Of a stretch of 49,418 bases of DNA, positions 9,301-18,300 are shown piece by piece (the stretch's first letter is position 1; the number at the start of each line of letters is the position of its first letter). The notes under the pieces are model-generated. The model had not been told where the DNA came from. It saw nothing but the letters and a program-made list of their open reading frames with translations, and did not search any database. A program made the position numbers and the translations under genes. This DNA comes from JAVHYG01 sp040390025 (GTDB lineage: Bacteria; Pseudomonadota; Gammaproteobacteria; Diplorickettsiales; Diplorickettsiaceae), in assembly GCA_040390025.1 (NCBI GenBank), contig JAZJZD010000003.1:1-49418 (forward strand), written 5' to 3'.

Positions 9301-10580
9301 TACCCAACGCTAACTATGATCAAAGTGCTGCTACTTTACCGCAAGCACTTGCTTTAGTCAGTCGTAAAGCCAGGGATGCCGCCACTCCGTTATCCATTTT
9401 CTCAACCTGGAAAGCGGGCTTAATTTCTACAAGTCTACTTATAGGCTCGATAACAACAACCTGTTTATTACTAAAATTTTTTCGTCGTCAAACGCGACAA
9501 ATACAAGCTAATGCGGCTAGACCCATACCTCTTGTTGAAATAGCCGCGCTAACAGCACCTTTATTTGTGCAAACAGCCCATGCTTTATCCTGGGATAGAA
9601 AAGATAATCCCGATCACTATCAAGAGGAGAAATCAAGCGAGTTACCCCATGCTAAAAAAGCATTTCACATGGGAAAATTAACTGAATCTTGTTTTGAACA
9701 AGCGCCTTCACAACTTCTATTTTTACGTTGGGGTATGGGCTTCTATAAAAAAATCACTACTAAAGTGAACGTTGCTTCTACTAAACCATTAAATGCAGAA
9801 GCATTACTATTTACTTTATCGAAATCCTTATCTTGTTTATTAAATAACTATCTACTCAATGATAAAGCTAAAAAAATAGTGGGTTGTTTACTAATAAGCC
9901 TGCACAAAGTCAGCTTCTTACTAGAATCATGGGACACTACGATCGTCATACAAACACAATCACAACTTATAGATTGGCAGGATTTTGTTAAAAATTTAAT
10001 AGCATTTGAAGAAAATTGCGCTGCGTATTTAAAAATTAAGGATTTTGCTAAGGTAAAAAGCCTATTGAATCAATTAGATGCACTGTTGTTGGATATCGAT
10101 ACTAAACTTTTACATCAGTTAAATTTACCTTCGAAAAAGGCTATCAATCGATTATTAAGTTCTCTACAAACGCATTCAGAGGCTATGCAGTGTAGACGTT
10201 ATACTGCTTTAGGCTTACCCGTTCCCCAATGGACGATTGCTTATTTACAGGACATAAAAGATAAAATGGATGATTTTATAAAACCAGAAAAGAAAGCGTT
10301 TTTTAAATTCAGTTTTTTTATGGCAGAAACTTTTTTGGAGGCAAATACATTAAATCAATTTCTAAAAAAATATACGTGTATTACGGGCATTAATTCTTAT
10401 GCAAGTTTAGTAAAGAGAATAGACCCTTTCCCCCACTATACTCCGATAAGTAACAAGACTAATTGTTTTGCGGGCAACAAAACAATTAGCCTTTTCAAGG
10501 CAGAAGGGGCATTTTTTCCATTAACAAATCTTAGTGGCCCCGATGTATCTTCTGCAATAGGTTTAGGTAAATTTTTTTAA
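3312..10580 (+). CDS. Giant helical-repeat protein, 2422 aa, candidate secreted effector/toxin
   Basis: I recognise no named family. About residues 60-440 hold at least eight degenerate helical repeats of the form L-x2-4-(L/I)(L/I/T)(N/T/S)x(E/A)N(L/F)xxL, e.g. DLLNDEYF, TLTNANLEII, ELLNQENIELL, IFSQENLEKI; similar repeats occur in large Legionellales effectors. A Cys-containing block (PICCTGAFHKLLEKL, about 635-650) follows, then a basic cluster LKKTRRAIDC (about 782-791). A long hydrophobic helical part (about 1150-1320, with LGLELGPAGLLLDLG) resembles the pore-like segment of the 2191-aa protein. A beta-rich, Asn-rich section (about 1450-2010), a membrane helix (about 2033-2057) and a helical tail follow. 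I choose ATG 3312 because AAAGGA (3298-3303) sits 8 nt before it and directly abuts the ATG at 3303. Function and secretion are inferred. Confidence 0.75.
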   Translation: MMDIDFTPEFNSDNFAAIINAAQEYPTLPLRDAKNIEAILAPKSPKILFLIRYNIDFLYERNCLTESVFGLLIHTTEIEHLNELLSLLVRLPSSNEEISEFITHVAEASDSEKVISRLCVLKEQGIINEKVTFDFFVSLIPLIAINLDKEHYIRPLKQFKNPTLLVNAYKILKENDLLNDEYFKFIIEEGNSPLDKSEILVQLSKNNLLTLSNFNICKKNKDFYSLNLAMELVGALPDGLKDFFFLLATKDIKSRYNVLSYISYLTHTNTLTNANLEIIKSLNNAKLEAFITITLNANQFIASSGLLELSRGDEKRLKKIANAIKLLKQEELLNQENIELLLSDDLPKDIIYHFAQALTVLKNNDINDLKWKLEIQNTRQPLLLAFGIGELAKAEIFSQENLEKIKQARSIRLFVKLLRSLNRVDRLNENNLQSLVVLDESLFDSVQYRKISKLKNVSPFFFDDLFSIISEQKTTLSKIDQLLLDKKYFDKPRLSINPMQSTHLTSINHSLSESAKKLFVKYAQAINEIDLNSNFDTIVATIENELLSETSITTQSRAAISALKGIVRQAEFIDPIANINLKQLFFSLWQGIHDESQRIGSLVDAKKKLIEGLYEIKRGGNIDAYGHDNGLPDEPICCTGAFHKLLEKLVGIHPFVNLVVITPEIATIKFTVIVKEETENYLLNNDVDAFLLNYDLFKEEGVRAIWKNIDFAVRKRMLDEFGSIYKNSATNEVTQNFESLMDSHIFLDIDEGLLDSLKSSHSLKKLKLLSQPNTCSTEAGILKKTRRAIDCIEERKNKKANAYRPFKVYDPHVQYLLAFLMGTTTQSNRKKLLENIEALQVILENTEVKQIKAKTIPTDSSFSPTKAGILWNSVETFLEPVTDINRANLIVLKNMSGKKIYLTASQDRGEERTTHQVYCSEINRDSFLTVNSDISLDEVIDVYRDLLFPDDLSSEITSHYFSYSSEKKQDISLFSETIVNHDFFKLISASDDNNFIEGFAIDEFYKLFLIDNQKIIPYQRPIEEILTDSNHALSVSAEKLIDAISFLAKNQQIAFGKLISKYHIPISKNNVPKKSDKTSERLENFQKTLFEKLTTYAVNNQVIEETELIQIARKLLSSELVEAGLDLQEGNRLLDKVIRSHQRAKIGLAKSIGLARQTALLAPALVQALNGRPDSLIHMLGLISADMSINQVYLQLIEHPAFVKRFPKTASVLSRASSTIASPVSKILVLASFFELSQQLLDTAIDSPEHQQAKSLLLDNSIIFGSMLAETLGLELGPAGLLLDLGITIHQLIISADYLRSHYHLQVSLWEGVKFSLSFDSIIQEILTERALLRATLLQVNQLSELLRIDFKYLAVRIPSVLEIAPLTTEPAKFPPSLLKEIKLNPCQSISNIKYKYLCKYRNAFNIFSPTFQKIFSFLKRQYQITSYNERFHISFSLQNQVTIQENNIFVQSENRCTNLLYLIKNNEMLNSCRCLIRFMSVLTSNYFCSVRRCSSKQILTVGWATLASTLVSNTNLEGRRQDKNWVRIEGALGGLMSNQKITDTSDTALNTLILFIPHYGDMRLTDGPSLTNKTVYLLIQDSWLADVLVNKEKQRSSSLNFENFSYIQALNYWIGPNSHPSRIYDNSSSIVITILPLAKGMHYQQRITMDSNNTLHIGEQGPVFYGLDRKREMKINFNSGYFLSGNFNFSAMLVSLQKLISDYEERTIFYLYPRQTFEIKGVQGSIIWISPNNNTKFCLEVDSLDAALNITIGPAHLYFITANYNLNYFSIAEHFPVLSDNRFRLIGSWPNGNGYAIHPTSKYLKKIFSAHHWPISIRKTIDFSFSLPSVDLNLIFQGPYEIENKTYLTQFIFTRGQQPYSVFFGLDAKQLLSNHLDSFKAILQKGFTLFLLHKKNAVIESIAFNRTCNCLFYLGIQYRFHEQYGLVAIAGALTNNTTYIESFSDLLPDVPIDLSNNTIVVRSQSGVILVNNRQLANVANKVTLLTKLGERYVGLLPNANYDQSAATLPQALALVSRKARDAATPLSIFSTWKAGLISTSLLIGSITTTCLLLKFFRRQTRQIQANAARPIPLVEIAALTAPLFVQTAHALSWDRKDNPDHYQEEKSSELPHAKKAFHMGKLTESCFEQAPSQLLFLRWGMGFYKKITTKVNVASTKPLNAEALLFTLSKSLSCLLNNYLLNDKAKKIVGCLLISLHKVSFLLESWDTTIVIQTQSQLIDWQDFVKNLIAFEENCAAYLKIKDFAKVKSLLNQLDALLLDIDTKLLHQLNLPSKKAINRLLSSLQTHSEAMQCRRYTALGLPVPQWTIAYLQDIKDKMDDFIKPEKKAFFKFSFFMAETFLEANTLNQFLKKYTCITGINSYASLVKRIDPFPHYTPISNKTNCFAGNKTISLFKAEGAFFPLTNLSGPDVSSAIGLGKFF

Positions 10581-10750
10581 ACGTAGGGTTAAAGCAAATT
10601 TTTTATAGGATGAACTATATTGTTAATTGGTATAATTTATTTCGGATATGCGGCACGCTATAAATTTGAAAGATTCGCATCCTCAAGTACGGGCAGTATA
10701 TTACTTAAAATTTTTTGAGATATCCGTAGATTACTACTAGGAGGTTAACA

Positions 10751-11356
10751 ATGAAACTATTTTATAAACCCGGTGCCTGTTCCTTATCTCCACATATTGT
10801 ATTGTGTGAAATAGGGCTGGATTTTACCTTAGAAAAGGTTGATTTAGTAAAAAAGAAAACAGAATCCGGTGAAAATTATCTCTCAATCAATCCGAAAGGG
10901 CAGGTACCTGCACTGTTATTAGATGATGGAAGTTTACTGACTGAAGGTGTTGCAATAGTGCTGTATCTTGCGGATCATGTTCCTAACTGCAAATTGATTG
11001 CTCCTGCTCCTAACATGCTCCGCTACCATACGATTGAGTGGCTTGCTTACATAGCAACTGAGCTTCATAAAGGGTTCAGTCCATTGTTTAACCAGAAAAC
11101 TCCAGATGAGTATAAGTCCATTGTGCGCGGAAATTTGGAAAAACAATTTAATTATCTCGATTTAGTTTTGCATGATAGTCAGTACCTTCAAGGAAATAGC
11201 TTTAGCTTAGCCGACGCTTATCTTTTTACAATTTTGCGTTGGGGGTTTGCTATGCAGTTTGATATTAATCAGAAGCGATGCTTATCGGATTACTTCGATC
11301 GTGTTGCGAAGCGTCCAGCCGTGGAGGCTGCATTAGTTGCAGAAGGACTTAAATAG
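10751..11356 (+). CDS. gstA: Glutathione S-transferase, beta class (GstA), 201 aa
   Basis: Cytoplasmic glutathione transferase for detoxification of electrophiles and peroxides. It aligns along its whole length with E. coli GstA: start MKLFYKPGACSL, with Cys10 (the beta-class residue that contacts glutathione), the glutathione-site motif NPKGQVPALLLDDGSLLTEG (about 50-69) and the C-terminal helical domain SFSLADAYLF. Length is the same as the E. coli protein (201 aa). A strong Shine-Dalgarno AGGAGG (10739-10744) precedes the ATG. It is a single gene between two unrelated accessory genes; a TATAAT at 10631-10636 may be its -10. Confidence 0.95.
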   Translation: MKLFYKPGACSLSPHIVLCEIGLDFTLEKVDLVKKKTESGENYLSINPKGQVPALLLDDGSLLTEGVAIVLYLADHVPNCKLIAPAPNMLRYHTIEWLAYIATELHKGFSPLFNQKTPDEYKSIVRGNLEKQFNYLDLVLHDSQYLQGNSFSLADAYLFTILRWGFAMQFDINQKRCLSDYFDRVAKRPAVEAALVAEGLK

Positions 11357-11465
11357 CCGTTAAACTTAATAAAAAGCTAGCGTAGCTGCCAATTATATTT
11401 TTGATGAAATTGTTATTGGGTACGAGCCTACGTACACACGTGGATTCAACTATTTAGGAGGCAAC

Positions 11466-12227
11466 GTGAAGTTAAAGATATTGAGTTTGGTCACAATAAT
11501 AGGATTAGGGGGATTACCTTTGGCGTTACCAACGAATGCGGCAGAAATGCCAGAAGGGCCACATATTGTCATTTCAAGTACTGGCAGCGTTGATGCGACG
11601 CCTGACATCGCGACTATAGCCATTGAAGTGAGCGCATCTGTTAAAGATGCCACAGAGGCTAAAAAACAAGTCGATACGCGTGTTGCGCAATATTTTGATT
11701 TTCTACGGAAAAACGGGATTGAAAAGAAAGATATTAATGCGGCTAATTTAGGTACGCAGCCAGAATACGATTACCCGAAAACTGGCACAACGGTGTTGAA
11801 AGGTTACCGTGCGGTACGTCAAGTTCAGGTAACCGTGCGCCAGTTGGATAAAGTCAATGAGTTATTGGATGGAGCACTGAAATTTGGCTTGAATGAGATC
11901 CGCGATATAAAACTAGGCGTGGCGAATCCAAATACTTACCGTGCAGAGGCGCGCAAAAAAGCCATTGAGAATGCCATTTCTCAAGCGAGTTCACTGGCTA
12001 AAGGTTTTAAAGCTAAATTGGGTCCTGTTTATAGCATCCAATATAATATGACTAACAACGACCAGCCAATGCCGGTAGTACGAATGTATAAGAGTGCAGA
12101 AGCCTCTTCACCAAGTAATCCCGCTAAAACTTATGAACAAGAAACCATCCATTTTGATGATCGGGTTGATGTCGTGTTTGAACTGCGAAACTGTACCAGC
12201 ACTGATTGGTTCAAGAGGCGGAAGTAG
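11466..12227 (+). CDS. SIMPL-domain (DUF541) periplasmic protein, 253 aa
   Basis: Secreted SIMPL/DUF541 protein of the YggE type, a family linked to oxidative-stress tolerance and envelope functions, with no established reaction. A signal peptide covers about residues 1-25 (hydrophobic core to LALPTNAAE). The domain begins HIVISSTGSVDATPDIATIA and continues through VTVRQLDKVNELLDGALKFG and ARKKAIENAISQASSLAKGF, all characteristic. GTG start at 11466 with GGAGG a few bases upstream. The very C-terminus (NCTSTDWFKRRK) is basic and unlike the usual ending, so the tail may be altered by a late frameshift. Downstream is a large inverted repeat. Confidence 0.9.
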   Translation: MKLKILSLVTIIGLGGLPLALPTNAAEMPEGPHIVISSTGSVDATPDIATIAIEVSASVKDATEAKKQVDTRVAQYFDFLRKNGIEKKDINAANLGTQPEYDYPKTGTTVLKGYRAVRQVQVTVRQLDKVNELLDGALKFGLNEIRDIKLGVANPNTYRAEARKKAIENAISQASSLAKGFKAKLGPVYSIQYNMTNNDQPMPVVRMYKSAEASSPSNPAKTYEQETIHFDDRVDVVFELRNCTSTDWFKRRK

Positions 12228-12250
12228 CAAAAGATGCGGCTAAAAAGTAT

Positions 12251-12302
12251 ATACCGCTCGTACCTGAAGAGGCGAAGTTTTTAAGTTCAGAGCGAGCGGT
12301 AT
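12251..12302. terminator. Long imperfect hairpin between convergent genes
   Basis: ATACCGCTCG (12251-12260) pairs perfectly with CGAGCGGTAT (12293-12302), and internally CTGAA (12264-12268) pairs with TTCAG (12286-12290). It lies between the 3' ends of the SIMPL gene and the 2191-aa gene and may end transcription from one or both. There is no T-run, so a classic intrinsic terminator is not proven. Confidence 0.5.
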
Positions 12303-12355
12303 CTCGATCACATAGTTGAGTTGGAATTTACAATTATCCTAGAAAAAATCTTGGA

Positions 12356-15300
12356 TTATAATGTGTTATTCCAACGTGTGATTCCTTCGTTTAATTGTCT
12401 TTCGCTCCAATACAAGCCTTCTGTTAATCCACTGTTATGATAACCGTTTTTATCAATAGGTAATCTTTGTGCACGATCTGCCTTATTCATTTGAGCAACC
12501 CAAGTACGTCGACCCATTAAATAGTTGAATACCTTAAAGAGCTGGGTATTAGCATACGTTGTCGTTTGATATTCTGCCTGAAATTTTGAATGTTCTTTAA
12601 AGTTTTTCTGATCTTCTATACGGGTTGTTTTTACCTTAATTTCTTGTTCTTGCTCAATCGTTGGGGTTTGCTCTAAGTAGCTAGGCTTAAAAAAGTTTGT
12701 ATGAATTTTTTTTATCCGTACTGGTTGCTTATTTTTGTGTGATACCTGTACATCCACTTTGTCACTGGCTTTAAGCGCACGTTTTGCAAGCCTATGAAGC
12801 TGTGGCTGTTCTTTTTGTACGGAGTGATTATCCATACGATGGTTTAATAGATTAAAGTCAGTTGGATTATTTATTTCTTGCTGATGATCCATAAAAACTA
12901 CGTGTTGATCTAAAAAAGTAACCGTAAGAGACAAGGTTTTCGATCTAAACGATGGGTTTTGGAAAAAATTAGAGAATATTACCGTGTAAATTTCTTTTTC
13001 AGTCACCTTACTGAAGGCGTTACTTAAAAATAAGTCGGTAGCATTACGTATAAAATTATATTGCCCTGTATTTTTAAGTATAAATAGCTCATCGTTTTGT
13101 GTTATTTCATTTTCAGTTATTAGGATGATATTTTTATTTCTATAAAAAACTAAAGAGATAGGAGCCAGTCGCCATTCATCTTTCTCAAAGATAATTTTCT
13201 GAGGATGTATATCTAGTGTAATAATATTTAGGTCTTGGTATTCTTCATCAATCAGCAGATTTTTTAATATTATCTTTACGATGGGCGTGTTGTCTTTAGC
13301 GCTTATTACCCTAAGAATAAGATTTTGATGCTGTTCCGCAAAGACAATGCGGTGTTCCTGGGTCGCCTTTAGAAGTTCTGTCAAATCCAGCGTATCTATG
13401 ACGGTGCTAGCTAATAAATTATTATCTACCTTATGAATGATAATATTGTTTCGTTGCATAGCTTTGCTAGGCGTAGGTGGTTGAATAACATAGACGCTGT
13501 TTCCAACATTACCAACTAAATGATTTACCAAAGATCCATCTGTACTTAAAACCTCTTCCGGCATTCCGCCTATCGCTATTATTTCATTTTGAATGGTACG
13601 GATAACCATGGCTTTTTCTAAGCGACGAGCCATAGGGGCGTAAAGTTGAATAATTTTATCGATACTGCAGTCGACATACAATTGTATATACAGTGATTTA
13701 GCCGTTAGTAATTTGACTTTGATAGTTTCACTATTTTCATTGAAAATAAAATCGGCTCTATTGGTGAAATCTTTATTCGAAGGTGAAAAATTAGCATCAT
13801 TTATTATTAAATCGAAATAGCCATTGGCCGAGGTGAAACGAAAAGAAAGCGTATAGTTTTCTAATCTCAGTGTTTTAAGCGTTTCTAACGAAAAGTTACA
13901 ATAAAATTGGTGTATCATTTGCCCGTTAAAAGGCACTTTCACATGAGCGCTGCCAATTTGGTTCTGAGAAATTTTATAAACGGCCAAATTATCCTTGGTA
14001 CTTAACCCTGAAAAATCTACAACCATTTTAGGTCTTAATATAATATTAAGACCGTTGAAAAATTTGCCAGGCACAAAAATATAATCAGGTTTCTCATCAC
14101 TTTCACCACCGTAAGTATCTACTTCAGTTATTTTTTTGGTAAGAAATATTGTATCTTGTTTATTATCTCTGCCGTAAAGTTTTGTACTATGAACGAGCTT
14201 TAGACCATTGCTACACACTTCTTCCGTCGTAATATTTGTCGCATTCGTTCCACAAATAAAAGAATGTTTGTCAATCAACACGCTATTTCCTGACCGAGGG
14301 TTATAGTCTGAAAATTTGACGATATTAATGCGCGAACCACCTTGAAGTACACCGGTGATATTATTACCTTGCAAAATAAATAAATTATCTGCATTGCCAA
14401 GGCGGTAATCTTTATATCCATTGTTAATAACCGCGAGGGTATTAACATTTGAACCGATAACTTTATCATTACCGTCATGTAATGCTATTAATGTCAGGTT
14501 ACCCGTTCTATTCGTACTATATTTCAAGCCAATGGCATTTTTACAAAAATATAAGTGTTTTTTTTCATTGTTACTGGTGAGTATGCCACCACTGATACCC
14601 GAGCCGCTTCTACCATAGGCATATGATCCTACGAGTGTTTCCATAACAGATTTAGAGAGTTTTTCTTCTAAACAGAAAAAATCACCTTGCACTGGCTTAT
14701 CGGGCATGCTTTCTGCTTCCGAAAAATCTCTTAGTTTATCTAAATAAACAATTTTTTGTTCGTCTGAAGTTTGCGCGGTAGGAAAAACATAAGTTTCAAT
14801 TTCTGGGTGTGATTCTAGAAACTTAATAGCATTATTAACTTGTTGGTTGTTATTCGCTTTAACAGTAAGGTACGCCGAGGGTTTAAATCCCACCAACAAG
14901 CGTAGACCCTCTTTAAATCGTTCTAAACCACTCAAATGGACGCTTTTTTCGATCTCGCTCAATCCTGTATTTATATGATAAAACTGAATAGCGACTATAA
15001 TAAACAACGTTAAAGCTTCACCGATGGGGCCAGTGACTGCTGAAAATCCCACAAGATAGCCTAAAGCTTCGGCCGCCTCAATGCCCGCTTCTCCAACATC
15101 GAGCGCAACAATCGCCGCATTAGAAATATTATCCAGATTGTCTGTTTGATTATCGTTAAGTCCTTTTATAAAATTATAAGCAAAAAAAACAGAGGTGCCT
15201 CGTGATACAAACGGTGCGGCGGTTTTTCGCATATTTCCAAAAAATTGACGTTTCGCCGCTGGCATAATTTTTTCATCTGTAAAAAGACTACTGGCTAATT

Positions 15301-18300
15301 TCCCGTCATAATTCAATTCTTCTTGTAATAACAATTTTTCGCCGTCTAACGCAGCAAGTTCTTCTCCCTTCATCAACAAGTTATTCGATATTTTACCTAG
15401 AATAAGGCTACTGGTTAACAGTGTTGATATGATAGCTACGGATTCAAAATCACCTTGAATCAAAGCCGATAGCATATCTTTTGTTAAAAACCCCGTACTG
15501 GCTAAATTAGTGATGAGACGCACATTTTGAAAATGTACTTTTATTCTCTGAGCACTCATGTAAGGTTCAGTCAATCGTTCGACTGAGGAGCAAAAGGAAG
15601 CGATATCCCTTTTTTTTCTTTTTTGTGGCCCACAACTCGCTGGATTTTTTCTAGATAAATATTCCTTTTCAAAATCGTATACTGAATTAATAGATCTAAT
15701 TTGTACTTTTTGTAGCGCACTATTGGTAGAAAGGGTCATACGTTTATAGTGTTCACCTGAGATAGTATAGATATGATCAAAAATAGTGTCTATTTCTTCT
15801 AGTGAAAGTAAATTTTTGTCGAGTTGTTTTTCTAGGTGCTGGATGAGCGCTTGTACTAATCCAATAGCCGGAGTAAACATATAAACTGCCATTGCTTCAC
15901 CTATAAACTTAAAATAGTGTTCTTTTGATAAGTTTATATGGGCATCATCCAATAAATTAATGATTAAAGCATCCTCTTTACAATGTTCAAGTAATCCAAT
16001 TATATTTTGATTGGTATTCAGTGCCTTATATTCTGTTAGATGTAGAAGAAAGTTGAAACGATGTGCTAGCATTTTATCATTACTTTCAAAATTCTCTGTT
16101 ATCCGATATAGATTAAAAATAACATCTTGCAACTCACCCGGTTCCTCAGGAGTAGCCTTGGCTATTAAATCAATACGGAAAACTGTTTGCACTAAACGAT
16201 GAATAATAGATACATCAGACCGTATACCCTCATTAATCATGGAGTAATTTTTTAAAAGTTGAATAGTCCTCGTTAATTGTTCACGGTTTGGTAATGAAAG
16301 AAAAATGCTATTCTCAATATAATCAGGACGTAAAAATGACATGATTTGTAAGATGTTTATAGCATTATCCCCAATGCTTTCTTTTTTTATTCTATCTATG
16401 GTAACTTTCCAGGTAGTCCATACCGTTTTAGCATAAGGGTCATTACTGTATTCTGAAAAACCAAAGTTTAATAATTCCTGTTTTTTTTGATGGTGCATAG
16501 CAATATAATCTTGAATACTAAATTGGCTATTTATATTTCTTTCCTGACGAATATAAGCAACCATTTGCTGCAACGCGAGGGGCAACCCTTGCAGTAACTT
16601 AATTAACGCTTTTAATTGAGCATCTTCTGCATCGTGGGTAATAGAAAGTTCTGTTTTTATAAAGGCTAACGCTTCTTCTTCGGTAAAAACATTCAATGAT
16701 AGGGTGGGCGCTATATTTTTCCAGTTGCTATAACGCGATGTGATTAAAATAGTTGGATTTTTGGTGTTATATACCTTGGGAAGAATATCCTCTATTTCTT
16801 TCGCATGCTCCACATTATCAAAAATAAATAAACTTTTACTCTGAGAGAAATGCGCATAAATGTCTTCAGCTAAATGCTCAAGTTCTTTTTCTTGGCCTAG
16901 CGCATTCTCTGTTTCAATATTTAATTTTATGGCGGCTTTTTTAAAAGAATTAAAAACATCGGTTCTTTTTTCAGCGTCAATCCATAGGATATTATGGTCA
17001 TAATCAGACGCGTGTCGTTTCGCATACTGCAATGCCAATTGCGTTTTACCAATACCACCTAATCCACTGATGGTTGCTTGATTAGTTTCTTCCGGCAATA
17101 GTCGTGCGTTATTACTCGTATTCTCTAGCGAAAGTTGAGCCAGTTGATGGGTAATAACCGCTGATTTGGTGTTTGCATTCAAAAGTTGGTGTAGCTCATT
17201 TAGTACCTCATGGCGTCCCAAAAAATTTCTAATAGGGTTTCTTAAGTTAATTAAATTATTTTTTCGAACGGGGGTATTTTCATGAGAAGGGAAAATCTGC
17301 GGACTCGATACCTTGTCTCCTCCGCCTTGCAGCAATTTTGTTGTAATTTCTGTTAGAGGGCTAGCATTTAGTATATGCTCATAGACGTTGAAATTAACAG
17401 GGTCTTCTTGAACGTACTTATGCTGATAAATTTCATTTAATTGCCCTTCTGAGTTTTTTTCCCAGCTTAAAGGAAGACGATAGCCACGGTTTGTACCATC
17501 GGGTGTATCTTTTGGTCTATAAAATATAGGGCTCGCATCGTTGGCTTTTATGATTAACCCTACTTGTTCATATAAGTTAGCTGTAGTGAAACTATGTTCT
17601 TCTCTATCTTGTATAAGGCTTCCCATGATTTGAAGTCTAGTTTTCTTCATGCTAGGATCGAAATAGACTTCAGACTCTCCAGAGACGATGCCTTCAGCAA
17701 TTAGCTCGCTTGAAATAATCAAATCTAACTCCGAAGAAGTTGATTTTTTCCAAATATAGTTTAGTGCTCTTTCTGTGGCATCCTCCGCTAATTTTTCAAT
17801 GGCAATTTTATCTCCCGCTTTATCTGTTACCTGTATAAATTGTTGTTCATAACTTTGAAATATTTCAACTGCAGCAGAAACTAGCACGTTAATTAAGTCA
17901 TTGGGCTGTATTGTTGAAAAAGCTTTAGTAATTATTTGTGACTTTTTTTTCGGATAGTAGCGATTACTTACTGCTCTTGATGAGGCGACTAATGAAGGCG
18001 TGGCACCGGCCTTATTTGAGGAGATTAGCGTGCCCAATATGGCCGCAAAAACACCTGTTTTTAATTCATTTTTTAATGCAGATGTCGTCAAACGTTCCCC
18101 TTTTGCTTTAAAAGAATAATCGGCTAATCGCTCTGAAAAAGCTTTGATGAAATACTGCACAAATAATTCAAGTTTTTCATTTACTTTTTCTACTTCGGAT
18201 AATACCTTCTGCCTTTTTTGGGACTTTTCATATGTTTCTAGTGCGGGTAATTTCGGGGATAGACGCGCTATCCTTTCAAGATCAAGGTGTAATTTTTCGG

